NCBI GenBank assembly: GCA_023395675.1
Contig: JAEWYL010000003.1
Span: 1-15,809 of the forward strand
Length of the DNA stretch: 15,809 nt
Direction of reading: 5' to 3'
Source: Chloroflexota bacterium
Lineage (GTDB): Bacteria; Chloroflexota; Anaerolineae; Anaerolineales; UBA4823
Below, piece by piece: positions 6,750 to 13,813 of this stretch; within the stretch, counting starts at the first letter, position 1; each line of letters begins with the position of its first letter. The translations under genes were made by a program, and so were the position numbers. The notes beneath the pieces were generated by a model. It ran no database searches. It saw nothing but the letters and a program-made list of their open reading frames with translations, and had not been told where the DNA came from.

Positions 6750-7591
6750 ACCAGCGGCGGTTCGGCTGTGGACTGGTCCAGGATCAGTTCGTAGTCCGGA
6801 TGGTTCTGCAGCAGGGTAACGGGATATTCCACCGTCTCATTGCTGAACATCGCCATGCGGGCCACGTGCTGCTGCCATCTCCCGCCGGCGCAGTACATGC
6901 GGATGCGCCGGGCAGCCAGGATCGCCCCCATCCCCAGCGTGACGCCCATGGGAGGGAAGTTTCTCGGGTTGCCCCCGGTGTTGCGGATGCTGTTCATCAC
7001 CACCGTATCCGCCGCCAGGGGCACCAGGCGCGTCAGCGAGACTTTGAACTCCTCAACCGGCACTGTGTGCCAGCGTGAGATGGGGGGTTCGTTGAAGGCA
7101 ATATGCCCGTGATACCCGAGGCCGCCGTAGCAGGTATCAATACCGCCGGCGGCTTCGATCTCTGTCTGGATACGCTCGAGGTTCAGAGGGTCCGGGAAGT
7201 GGATCTGCTCCTCCGGGATGCGCAGGTCTTCATCCAGCAGGTCAAAGAACGAGCGACGCATAAAGCCCCGAAAGCTGAGCGGATGGTCGGCAGGCAGCCA
7301 GCGGCCCTGCCAGTCGCAGTATTCATCCATGTTGAAGCTGTGCACCTGCCGCCAGCTGATGCGCTCCCGGTTACAGATCTCGGCCAGGAGCGGGTACTGC
7401 CCTACAGGCCCGACCGGAAGGATCAGGCGGGTAGGCCGCCCGGCGTGGTTGTTGGCCTGGATCTCATCCGCCAGGGCGAGGGCAAAATGCTGGAACAAGG
7501 CTGCCGGGTCCGGTAGGACCTGGATTCTGATCCGGCTGTGAGCCGGCAGTTCGGCTGCAGTTAGGGTAAGGGGATCGAATGGCAAGGACAT
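6737..7591 (-). CDS. divergent NagB-like (glucosamine-6-phosphate deaminase/isomerase family) protein
   Basis: The 284-residue protein (start ATG at 7591; a GTG at 7639 overlaps a TATAAT and is rejected) has the NagB fold landmarks FNMDEY (86-91, D89 equals E. coli D72) and GLGYHGHIAFNEP (157-169, H163 and E168 equal H143 and E148). E. coli NagB converts glucosamine-6-phosphate to fructose-6-phosphate and ammonia. Here the third catalytic residue D141 is H161, and the phosphate loop S/T-G-G-T-P is replaced by V-G-P-V-G (60-64). The TRxANSRFF segment is also unlike (SLTRLVPLAADTVVMNS). It is therefore probably an isomerase or deaminase of a different amino sugar, not standard NagB. A weak AGGA lies 11 bases before the start. 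It is divergent from a DMT permease and convergent with the SIS isomerase. Confidence 0.8.
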   Translation of the reverse strand: MSLPFDPLTLTAAELPAHSRIRIQVLPDPAALFQHFALALADEIQANNHAGRPTRLILPVGPVGQYPLLAEICNRERISWRQVHSFNMDEYCDWQGRWLPADHPLSFRGFMRRSFFDLLDEDLRIPEEQIHFPDPLNLERIQTEIEAAGGIDTCYGGLGYHGHIAFNEPPISRWHTVPVEEFKVSLTRLVPLAADTVVMNSIRNTGGNPRNFPPMGVTLGMGAILAARRIRMYCAGGRWQQHVARMAMFSNETVEYPVTLLQNHPDYELILDQSTAEPPLVSLG

Positions 7592-7630
7592 CGGGTAGCG
7601 TTTCCTGATCCAATTGGAGTTTTCAAGCCG

Positions 7631-7636
7631 ATTATA
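7631..7636 (-). promoter_or_regulatory. -10 element (TATAAT) of the NagB-like gene
   Basis: A consensus TATAAT reads on the - strand here, preceded by GTG. Transcription would begin near 7624, leaving a leader of roughly 33 bases before ATG 7591. The -35 is weak (TTAAAG at about 17 bases) and falls inside the AT-rich palindrome, as expected for a promoter that a bound repressor would block. Confidence 0.55.
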
Positions 7637-7642
7637 CACCGG

Positions 7643-7667
7643 TTAATTAATCACTTTAAATAATTAA
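7643..7667. promoter_or_regulatory. AT-rich palindromic operator candidate
   Basis: TTAATTA (7643-7649) and TAATTAA (7661-7667) are perfect inverted arms 11 bases apart, forming a 25-bp imperfect palindrome in an otherwise GC-rich region. Size and AT-rich arms are in the range of operators bound by ROK repressors such as NagC. It lies between the divergent NagB-like and DMT genes, where one site could control both. A link with the ROK protein at 1271-2521 is inference. Confidence 0.5.
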
Positions 7668-7676
7668 TTATTCAAT

Positions 7677-8588
7677 ATGCCTCCAGCCAGCTACCTGGGC
7701 GAGATCGCCGCCCTGCTTTCATCCATCTGCTTTTCCATCGGCCCCACCTTTAACACCCTGGCAGGCCAGCGTGTGAGCAACGGGACCGTTAACCGGGTGC
7801 GCCTCTCTCTGACCCTCGTCCTGCTGGTAATTCCGCACTGGCTCATAGAGGGCGCGCCCTTCCCCATGGACGGGCAGGCTGATCACTGGATCTTTATGGG
7901 TCTCTCGGGCCTCTTCAGCCTGGTGATCGGCGACAGCCTGCTTTTTGCCGCCTTCATCACCATTGGGACCCGCCTCACCATGCTGATCTCCTGCCTGATG
8001 CCGGTTTTCAGCTCGCTTCTGGCCCGGGTACTGCTGAACGAAAGTTTGAACGGGCTGCAGGTAGTGGGGATTCTGGTCACGATCAGCGGCGTTGCCTGGG
8101 TAATGCTCGACCCAAATAATGACTCGATTGGCATCAAGGACAGAAAAGCGTTTCTACGCGGCTCGCTCATCGCGCTCGCGGCGGCTTTTTTCCATGCCGC
8201 CGGGGCAATCGCCGCGAAGAGAGGCATGGGCGACGGCTTCCCGGCCCTATCAGCCCATATGATCCGCACCTGCGCCGGCCTGTTTCTGATCCTGCTTCCG
8301 CTGCTTCTCCCCCGGCGGGCAGGTCTGGCCGTGCAGGAGCTGCGCCGCAGACCCGAGGCGCTCAAGTATCTTTTCTGGGGCGCCATTTTTGGGCCGCTGT
8401 TGGGGATGTGGCTCTCCCTGTACTCGATCCAGAACGCGAATGTGGGCATCGCCACCTCACTCTCCTCCCTGTCCCCGATCTGGCTGCTGCCGGTAGGGCG
8501 CTTCTTTTTCCATGAGAAGATTGGCGGCCGGGCGGTGCTGGGCTCCCTGGTCGCCGTCATCGGCGCCGCCATCATTTTTATTTATTGA
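7677..8588 (+). CDS. EamA/DMT-family permease, 10 TM
   Basis: The product is a 303-residue inner-membrane protein with two EamA repeats (about 8-145 and 160-302). Hydrophobic segments include about 6-26, 40-60, 72-92, 98-119, 127-143, 162-180, 195-212, 229-247, 255-272 and 285-302. Each repeat ends with the usual signature: ARVLLNESLNGLQVVG (116-131) and GRFFFHEKIGGRAVLG (274-289). Members export or import small metabolites such as amino acids, nucleotide sugars or sugar derivatives; the substrate cannot be read here. ATG 7677 has no Shine-Dalgarno and sits next to the AT-rich region, so the message may have a very short leader. It is divergent from the NagB-like gene, hinting at shared control. 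The stop codon TGA (8586-8588) lies within the -35 box of the next promoter. Confidence 0.85.
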   Translation: MPPASYLGEIAALLSSICFSIGPTFNTLAGQRVSNGTVNRVRLSLTLVLLVIPHWLIEGAPFPMDGQADHWIFMGLSGLFSLVIGDSLLFAAFITIGTRLTMLISCLMPVFSSLLARVLLNESLNGLQVVGILVTISGVAWVMLDPNNDSIGIKDRKAFLRGSLIALAAAFFHAAGAIAAKRGMGDGFPALSAHMIRTCAGLFLILLPLLLPRRAGLAVQELRRRPEALKYLFWGAIFGPLLGMWLSLYSIQNANVGIATSLSSLSPIWLLPVGRFFFHEKIGGRAVLGSLVAVIGAAIIFIY

Positions 8589-8613
8589 CAGGCAGTTCCA
8601 ATTTTGCTATACT
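8585..8613 (+). promoter_or_regulatory. near-consensus sigma-70 promoter of the PadR operon
   Basis: TTGACA at 8585-8590, a 17-base spacer, and TATACT at 8608-8613 match the consensus except for one base in the -10. Transcription should start near 8620, giving a leader of about 55 bases before the PadR start at 8675. The -35 overlaps the stop codon of the DMT gene, so the operon starts without any terminator between the two genes. Confidence 0.85.
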
Positions 8614-8674
8614 GACTATAACTCGTCTGCCGACATATAAACCGGGGGAATACACTCCCTTCCATGCCTGTTTT

Positions 8675-9055
8675 ATGAATCAAAGAGAAGAGCCGCCATC
8701 CAACGCCACGCCGCTGCGCGAGCCGACCTTCTTCATCCTGCTCAGCCTGGCCGAGGGAGAAAAGCACGGCTATGCGATCTTAAAGGATGTGGAAGCATTG
8801 AGCCGGGGCAAGATTATGTTAAGCACCGGCACCCTGTATGAAGCCCTGGCGCGGCTCCTGGACCAGGATCTAATCCAGCGCGCCGGAGCCGGCACAGAAA
8901 TGGGAGATAATTCCACAAAAAAGACCCATCCGGGCCGGCCCCGGAAGGCTTACCGGCTCACCCCGAGGGGCCGGCGGGTATTGACGGCGGAGACGTACCG
9001 CATGCAGGAGCTGGCAGCCGCAGCCATGCGCAGATTGGGGCTGGAAAGAGGATGA
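8675..9055 (+). CDS. PadR-family transcriptional regulator
   Basis: The 126-residue winged-helix protein has the PadR core: EPTFFILLSLAEGEKHGYAI (16-35), recognition region STGTLYEALARLLDQDLI (50-67), and the wing KAYRLTPRGRRVL (91-103), followed by a short C-terminal helix for dimerisation. A charged insert (73-88) lengthens the wing loop. An in-frame TTG at 8585 is the promoter -35 and not a start; ATG 8675 gives the normal PadR N-terminus, though it has little Shine-Dalgarno. It overlaps the next gene by 4 bases (ATGA), so it is co-translated with the membrane proteins. PadR proteins usually repress their own operon and respond to small lipophilic or cell-envelope signals. No operator was identified with confidence. 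Confidence 0.93.
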   Translation: MNQREEPPSNATPLREPTFFILLSLAEGEKHGYAILKDVEALSRGKIMLSTGTLYEALARLLDQDLIQRAGAGTEMGDNSTKKTHPGRPRKAYRLTPRGRRVLTAETYRMQELAAAAMRRLGLERG

Positions 9056-10104
9056 AAAAGGCTTTCATTTACCTGCTGAGCTTAACTATCCTCGCCCTGG
9101 GGACCTCCGCCCTGCTGAGGCTGGTATTTGGCGTCCGGCCTATCGGTCTGATCCTCGCCGCGGGCTTTCTGATCGCCTGGCTTCTGCCCGCAGGCCTGAT
9201 CCTGGCCGCCCGCAGATTGAAGCCTCGCGTCTGGCTCTTCCTGGGCCTGCTGGCGCTCGCCGGCCTGCTCCTGCCCACCTCCCTGCTTGTGGATTTCGAC
9301 CTGAATCTCGGCGCCAGGCTGCCGCAGCGGTTCGCCTCACCCGTATTCCTGCTCCTGCTCTGCATGCCCTCTGCCGCGCTGGTGACGGCAGCTCTGCTGC
9401 TGTTTACCGGCGTGCGCGCAATCATCTCTGGGCGTGATAATGGACTACAGGTGGATCACACCGGAGAGAAGGAGACCAGCGGGCGCGGTGCGGGCAGGCG
9501 CGGGCTGGCTGTCGCCGCCTTCAGCCTGTGCGCGCTGCTGCTGGGGCTCATCCATTACAACCTGTACTGGCTGGTCGCCTGGGATATGACCTCAGATTCG
9601 CTCGAGTCACTCTGGCTGCTGCCGCCCGCCTTCGCCGCGCTGCTTTCGGGGATCATCTTGCTCGCCGCCCTTCGGGGAAAGGCGAAGCTGGCGAGTCTTT
9701 ATTTCCCGTTCGTGCTGGTGTTGATGGCTGCCATTTTTGCTGCGGCGCGCCAGACCGGTTTCCAGGCCAGGACCGAGGCCAGGGCGGAACAGATCAGCCG
9801 GGCCCTGGCCTCGTATCACGCCCGGGAAGGGCGCTACCCGGAAAACCTCCGGGCACTGGTCCCGCGCGACACCCTGCGGATCCCCGCCCCGTTTATCATC
9901 TCCGGGCAGGACTGGTGTTACGACTCCGGTGATAATTACTACCGCCTCGGCTACGTCAGCCGGGATCACTGGAGCTCCCCAAATTTCAGCGGGCAGCTGT
10001 CCAGCGCGAGCGGGCAGCCCGCAGATCTCCCCCCGATTTGCGAGGGTGAGATTAACGCACTGCGGAAGCGCTTCACGGGAATCTACTCGCAGGGGAGCCG
10101 GTGA
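9052..10104 (+). CDS. 7-TM protein with C-terminal pilin-like extracytoplasmic domain
   Basis: I do not recognise a named family for the whole 350-residue protein. Hydrophobic segments lie at about 5-24, 31-52, 60-79, 96-121, 151-172, 186-207 and 214-233. A soluble tail follows (about 236-350) that resembles pseudopilin-like or GspG-like sequence: EQISRALASYHAREGRYPEN (246-265), LVP, then RIPAPFIISG and DWCY with C289 and a second Cys at C330 (PICEGE). Residues from about 164 to 330 match a segment of the third protein in this operon (about 234-400), including YW...WD.TSD.L and the two cysteines. It probably sits in the cytoplasmic membrane with the tail outside. It overlaps padR upstream and shares TGATG with the next gene. 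Function is unknown. Confidence 0.75.
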   Translation: MKKAFIYLLSLTILALGTSALLRLVFGVRPIGLILAAGFLIAWLLPAGLILAARRLKPRVWLFLGLLALAGLLLPTSLLVDFDLNLGARLPQRFASPVFLLLLCMPSAALVTAALLLFTGVRAIISGRDNGLQVDHTGEKETSGRGAGRRGLAVAAFSLCALLLGLIHYNLYWLVAWDMTSDSLESLWLLPPAFAALLSGIILLAALRGKAKLASLYFPFVLVLMAAIFAAARQTGFQARTEARAEQISRALASYHAREGRYPENLRALVPRDTLRIPAPFIISGQDWCYDSGDNYYRLGYVSRDHWSSPNFSGQLSSASGQPADLPPICEGEINALRKRFTGIYSQGSR

Positions 10105-11147
10105 TGAAACCAGTGGCCCTCCTGCAGCGCCTCTTCGATCTCCTGCTGCGCCTATACCCGCGCCGCTTCCAGGAGCAGTTCGGCGAGGAGATGCGCTCGG
10201 TCTTCACAGGTTTGATTGAGCAGGAGAGGCCGCGCGGAACAATGGCTCTGCTGACCGTGTTCCTGCGCGAGCTTAGTACGGCTCCCCGCAGCCTGGCAGG
10301 CGCTTACCGCCTGAACTTTTTGCAGGGCAGACGAAAAGCGGTCGGCTGGGCAGAGGGACCCGCCGCGCCCCTCGAGCCTGCAGGGCCGGAGCCCAGCGGC
10401 GGCGGTCGAAGAGACCTGCAGCAGGTTATTCTGGACCTGGCGCTGTTCATCCTGCTGGGAGGCGCGCTGCTGGTCCATACCTATCTGCTGCCGGCCCTGC
10501 CGCCGGGCAGTATTCGCACAGCGTTCCTGGTATCGAGTTGGGCGGCGGCCTTCCTGCCATTCCCGATTTTCCTGATCGGCCTCGCTCAGGGGATGCCGCG
10601 CTGGGCTTACCCTTCCGCCGGCCTGCTCCTTGGATATCTCTTCATCGCAGGGCTGGCTTTCCGGATCCTGGCGCTGATCGCGCTGCTGCTCCTGGGCGCC
10701 CTGGGCCTGATCCTGGTCTCGGCCTGGGCGCAAAGGCGCTACCGCTGCCTTCCACAAGCCGTGCTGCGGATCTGGGAGGGTCTGGCACAGGACTGGAGCC
10801 GCATCTCCTTCGGCCTCTACGGGCTGCTTCCGCCGGCTATCCTTCTGGCTTTCGACGATGGTTTTGTAAACTACCGGACACCTTACCTGGGCGCTGCGGT
10901 GTTGATCATGCTCGCAGGAGCGGTTGGATACAGCCTCAGCCGCAGGCCCGCGCTTCAGGCTGCAGCTTTGCTGGCGGGTATCAGCGGAATGGCGGGCATG
11001 GCCCTGCTGGACCGGGCCTTTTTTGGGTCTGGCCTGGAGACAGCCGGCTGGCTGCTGAGATTGTGGGGCAACCTGGCCCTGCTGGCCCTGGTCCCGTTCG
11101 GACTGGAGCTGTTTAGCCGCGGGAGGCGGGCAGCCCGCCCCCTGTAG
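10104..11147 (+). CDS. multi-TM protein with permease-prefix-like N-terminus
   Basis: The 347-residue protein begins with an amphipathic soluble segment, LYPRRFQEQFGEEMRSVF (17-34), that resembles the prefix domain placed before some ABC permeases in Chloroflexota and Acidobacteria. A polar linker follows (75-106), then about eight hydrophobic segments (roughly 108-130, 139-160, 168-187, 189-208, 233-250, 260-278, 283-303, 318-336). It has no MacB/FtsX permease signature and no ATPase neighbour, so an ABC transporter role is not supported. ATG 10104 is chosen because GGAG (10094-10097) lies 6 bases upstream and the TGATG overlap couples it to the gene before; GTG 10101 is the alternative. It may form a complex with the two flanking membrane proteins. 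Function is unknown. Confidence 0.72.
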   Translation: MKPVALLQRLFDLLLRLYPRRFQEQFGEEMRSVFTGLIEQERPRGTMALLTVFLRELSTAPRSLAGAYRLNFLQGRRKAVGWAEGPAAPLEPAGPEPSGGGRRDLQQVILDLALFILLGGALLVHTYLLPALPPGSIRTAFLVSSWAAAFLPFPIFLIGLAQGMPRWAYPSAGLLLGYLFIAGLAFRILALIALLLLGALGLILVSAWAQRRYRCLPQAVLRIWEGLAQDWSRISFGLYGLLPPAILLAFDDGFVNYRTPYLGAAVLIMLAGAVGYSLSRRPALQAAALLAGISGMAGMALLDRAFFGSGLETAGWLLRLWGNLALLALVPFGLELFSRGRRAARPL

Positions 11148-11165
11148 GCGGGGAAGGGGCAGGAG

Positions 11166-13742
11166 ATGTCGCTAACTACGCTGACAATCTTCGGAGGGAT
11201 CCTGGCCGTACTGGTCGTCCTGGCCGGGATGCTGGTGGCTCGCGCTGGCCCGGTTGGTACTGCCGGCCAGCGCTTATTTTTCTTCCTCATCACAGCCGGG
11301 GTCCTGCTGTTCCTGACCGTCGTTCTCACGCCGCTCCTCCCCGCCCGGGCTAACCGTCCCGGCTCGCCGGCGGTGTACCTGCTTGCAGGAGCCAGCCTGG
11401 GGATTATCACCCTGACCCTGCTCAACCTGAAGCTCTTGAAAGGCATGAAGGTTACAGAGCGGAGGCTGGCTGTCGTTCTTCTGGCCGTCCTGGGGCTGCT
11501 ATTCTTCCTGACCGGGAGAGATAACTCGGGAATACTCATCTGGCTCATCCCTCTGGCCCTGCTGCTCCTGGTTGGGTGGTCCATCCGCAGCTGGAAACTG
11601 CTGCCCGCGGCCGCAGGACTCGTGCTGCTGGCGCTGTTAGGTCTGGAGCCTCTCACCGGGCTGCTTACCCGGCTCGGCGAACCGTTGAACCTACCGGCCG
11701 GGTATTTCATTTTCACCCTGACCGGCCTGGCGCCGGTTCTGGCGGCGGCCGCTATCTCTGGCGGCCTCGCCCGGCTGGCCACCGGGGAGGCAGGATCCAC
11801 CCAAGAAAAGCGGGCAGCCCGATTACAGGCCGTCCTGTGGATTGTGCCCGGTTTGCTCTTACCGGCAGCGCTGGCGTACAAGATCTACTGGGACTCCATC
11901 TGGGACCAGACCAGCGACGGTCTCGCCGGGCTCTTCTATTCGATGCTGGCTGGCCTGGCAGGGATAGCCGCAGGGATGCTGATGGCGGCCGGTGGAAGCG
12001 GCCCGCGGAGAAAGGCCGGCCTGGCCTTCACAATCGTGTTCCCGCTGATCATGTTTGCGGCGTTTGAGTTGGGCTGGGGAGTCAATTACCACGGCATTAC
12101 CGAGAGGCGCGCCGCCCGCATCCAGAATGCGCTGGAGCGCTATTACCGCCGCTATGAACGCTATCCGCAGGCTCTGGATCAACTCGTCCCCGGGCAGCTC
12201 CTGGCGATCCCCGTCCCGGTCATCTTCAAAGGGGAGGGATGGTGCTACCAGGGAGGGGAGACAGGCTACCGCCTGGGCGCGGTATACCGGGAATTCTTCT
12301 CCACTCCGCTTTCTATCCGGGTATACGCCTCCTCCGGGGGTACTCCCGGGGAAGCCTGGGAATGCGACGGCCGCCTGGCCGAGCTGGACGTCCGCTACGG
12401 GGCGGTTTTTACCCGGCAGCCGGGCGCCGGGCCCGCACCTGCGCCACAGCCGACCAGCCAGATCCCGGTCCCGCGTATGGCTGCTGAACTCCACTTTCAA
12501 AATGATTCTCTGACTCCCGGGACCTGGTCTCTGGATGGAAAAACCTGGCTCTTCGGCTTCTACACGAGTGCTCCGGAGGAGGAGTATCCCGGTCTGGCTT
12601 TCCTGAATGCCGGAAGCGGGCGTATCTGCAACCCTGGGGTGAGGATCTCGGCAGAGATGGATCTTCGCAGCCTGGGCGCCTGGCTGCCGGATGGGCGCCT
12701 GCTGTTTGTATCCACCGGGGGCGCTGCCCGTGTGCTGCGGCCCTGCGAAGCAGGGGTCGAAACTGTTGACAGCCTTCCGTCAGGGATCGAGCTTACCGAT
12801 GCCCGCCAGCCGGAAGGCAGATGGGTATTGCTGAATACTGCCGGTACGTACTGGATCCTGGACGGAAATACCCTGGAGGCCCAACCTGTCGAAGGGGTAA
12901 CACCCAACCCGTACGAGCTGCACTGGGACCAGTTTGCCTGGAGCCCGGATGGGAACCTCCTGGCTATCGCCCGGCTGAATGGGCGGGACGCATCGCAGGG
13001 CAGTACGCTCTACCTGGTCTCGCCCGGCAGCGGGAAGGTTCAGGCCGCTCTCCCGGTGAAGGATGCCAGCGACCAGAGCGCCCCCTGGATCGAATTCCTC
13101 TCAGAAGACGAACTCCTGCTGCACGGGCAGGGCCAGTTGAAGCTGCTGGACTTTTCCACCTCGCCGCCCCGGATTAGAGACGCCATGCAGGAACTCTTCT
13201 CCCTGGACCTGCATTACCCGAACGAGATCTCAGCTGCAGGGGCGTTTCGCCTTGAGGGTAAAGCGGGGTATCACCTGGTCCTGCGCGCCAACCATCCCCG
13301 AAATCAGGCGGTCTATCTCTACCATTCGCAGAACAACCAGGTGGAAATCCTGCACCCGGATGCGCACGCTCTGCTGCTGATGCCTGATGGAGAGGCAGTG
13401 GAGATGCCGCGTCTCGAGCCATTCCCAGAAGAGGGGGACGTTTACGAGCTGTACTGGACCGGAGCAGCCGGGCGGGAGCCCACCCACTTAACCGTCCAGG
13501 GACACCTGCCGCGAGCGTACCCGGGCCTGTCCCTGCACTACCTGCCGCGTTCCTCCCGGCTGGCCTTTGCCTCGCAGCAGGGGGTATCCCTGGTGGCGCT
13601 GCCACAGGGCGAGCTGCTGAGCTTTTGGGAGCTGGCGGGGGGCAGCGGGATCAACCCGAGCGTATTCGCAGACCCGGACGAACAGGCGCTCATCGTCCTG
13701 GCAGACGGGGTGGGTCTTTACTGGATCCCGCTCGGCAATTGA
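11166..13742 (+). CDS. large membrane protein: TM domain, pilin-like module and beta-propeller
   Basis: This 858-residue mosaic has about nine or ten hydrophobic segments in 1-305 (for instance 5-26, 37-58, 70-90, 101-116, 122-139, 145-162, 180-202, 221-241, 252-273, 287-303). Then comes a pilin-like extracytoplasmic module (about 315-415) with AARIQNALERYYRRYERYPQ, GWCY (C360) and WECDGR (C400). A Pro/Ala linker (418-436) leads to a C-terminal beta-propeller (about 438-858). The propeller shows degenerate PD40/WD40-like strands such as WSLDGKTWLFGF, WLPDGRLLFVST and WSPDGNLLAIAR. Residues 234-400 match the first membrane protein of the operon. The propeller likely faces outside and may bind a ligand or partner. 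AAGGGG (11154-11159) serves as Shine-Dalgarno. Function is unknown. Confidence 0.75.
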   Translation: MSLTTLTIFGGILAVLVVLAGMLVARAGPVGTAGQRLFFFLITAGVLLFLTVVLTPLLPARANRPGSPAVYLLAGASLGIITLTLLNLKLLKGMKVTERRLAVVLLAVLGLLFFLTGRDNSGILIWLIPLALLLLVGWSIRSWKLLPAAAGLVLLALLGLEPLTGLLTRLGEPLNLPAGYFIFTLTGLAPVLAAAAISGGLARLATGEAGSTQEKRAARLQAVLWIVPGLLLPAALAYKIYWDSIWDQTSDGLAGLFYSMLAGLAGIAAGMLMAAGGSGPRRKAGLAFTIVFPLIMFAAFELGWGVNYHGITERRAARIQNALERYYRRYERYPQALDQLVPGQLLAIPVPVIFKGEGWCYQGGETGYRLGAVYREFFSTPLSIRVYASSGGTPGEAWECDGRLAELDVRYGAVFTRQPGAGPAPAPQPTSQIPVPRMAAELHFQNDSLTPGTWSLDGKTWLFGFYTSAPEEEYPGLAFLNAGSGRICNPGVRISAEMDLRSLGAWLPDGRLLFVSTGGAARVLRPCEAGVETVDSLPSGIELTDARQPEGRWVLLNTAGTYWILDGNTLEAQPVEGVTPNPYELHWDQFAWSPDGNLLAIARLNGRDASQGSTLYLVSPGSGKVQAALPVKDASDQSAPWIEFLSEDELLLHGQGQLKLLDFSTSPPRIRDAMQELFSLDLHYPNEISAAGAFRLEGKAGYHLVLRANHPRNQAVYLYHSQNNQVEILHPDAHALLLMPDGEAVEMPRLEPFPEEGDVYELYWTGAAGREPTHLTVQGHLPRAYPGLSLHYLPRSSRLAFASQQGVSLVALPQGELLSFWELAGGSGINPSVFADPDEQALIVLADGVGLYWIPLGN

Positions 13743-13767
13743 GCGAGGACAAAATACTGGTGAGACA

Positions 13768-13812
13768 GTTCGAACCGGAGGACTGCGTGATAGGCGTTCG
13801 ACGGGTTCGAAC
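13768..13812. repeat. inverted repeat between convergent genes
   Basis: GTTCGAACC (13768-13776) and GGTTCGAAC (13804-13812) are 9-base inverted copies, and each contains the self-complementary GTTCGAAC. They flank 27 bases in the 71-base gap between the propeller gene and the methyltransferase gene. There is no T tract. A hairpin that ends either transcript is possible; this is not a tRNA. Confidence 0.4.
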
Positions 13813-13813
13813 C

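Noticed and set aside
68..7591. Standard GlcNAc catabolism as the whole explanation of the cluster
   Set aside because: The NagB-like protein lacks key NagB residues, and the aldolase, TIM-like and LarA-like genes are not needed for that route.
7592..7639. Longer NagB-like protein starting at GTG 7639
   Set aside because: The first codons would include the TATAAT promoter element and the added residues do not match the family; ATG 7591 is preferred.
8585..8674. Longer PadR starting at TTG 8585
   Set aside because: That TTG is the -35 box of a near-consensus promoter, and PadR proteins normally start close to the ATG at 8675.
10104..11147. ABC transporter permease
   Set aside because: Only the short N-terminal prefix is similar; there is no ATP-binding partner and no FtsX/MacB signature.
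10955..11881. Long open frame antisense to the second and third membrane-protein genes (308 codons)
   Set aside because: Rich in Arg, Ser and Pro with no motif, as expected opposite hydrophobic coding sequence.
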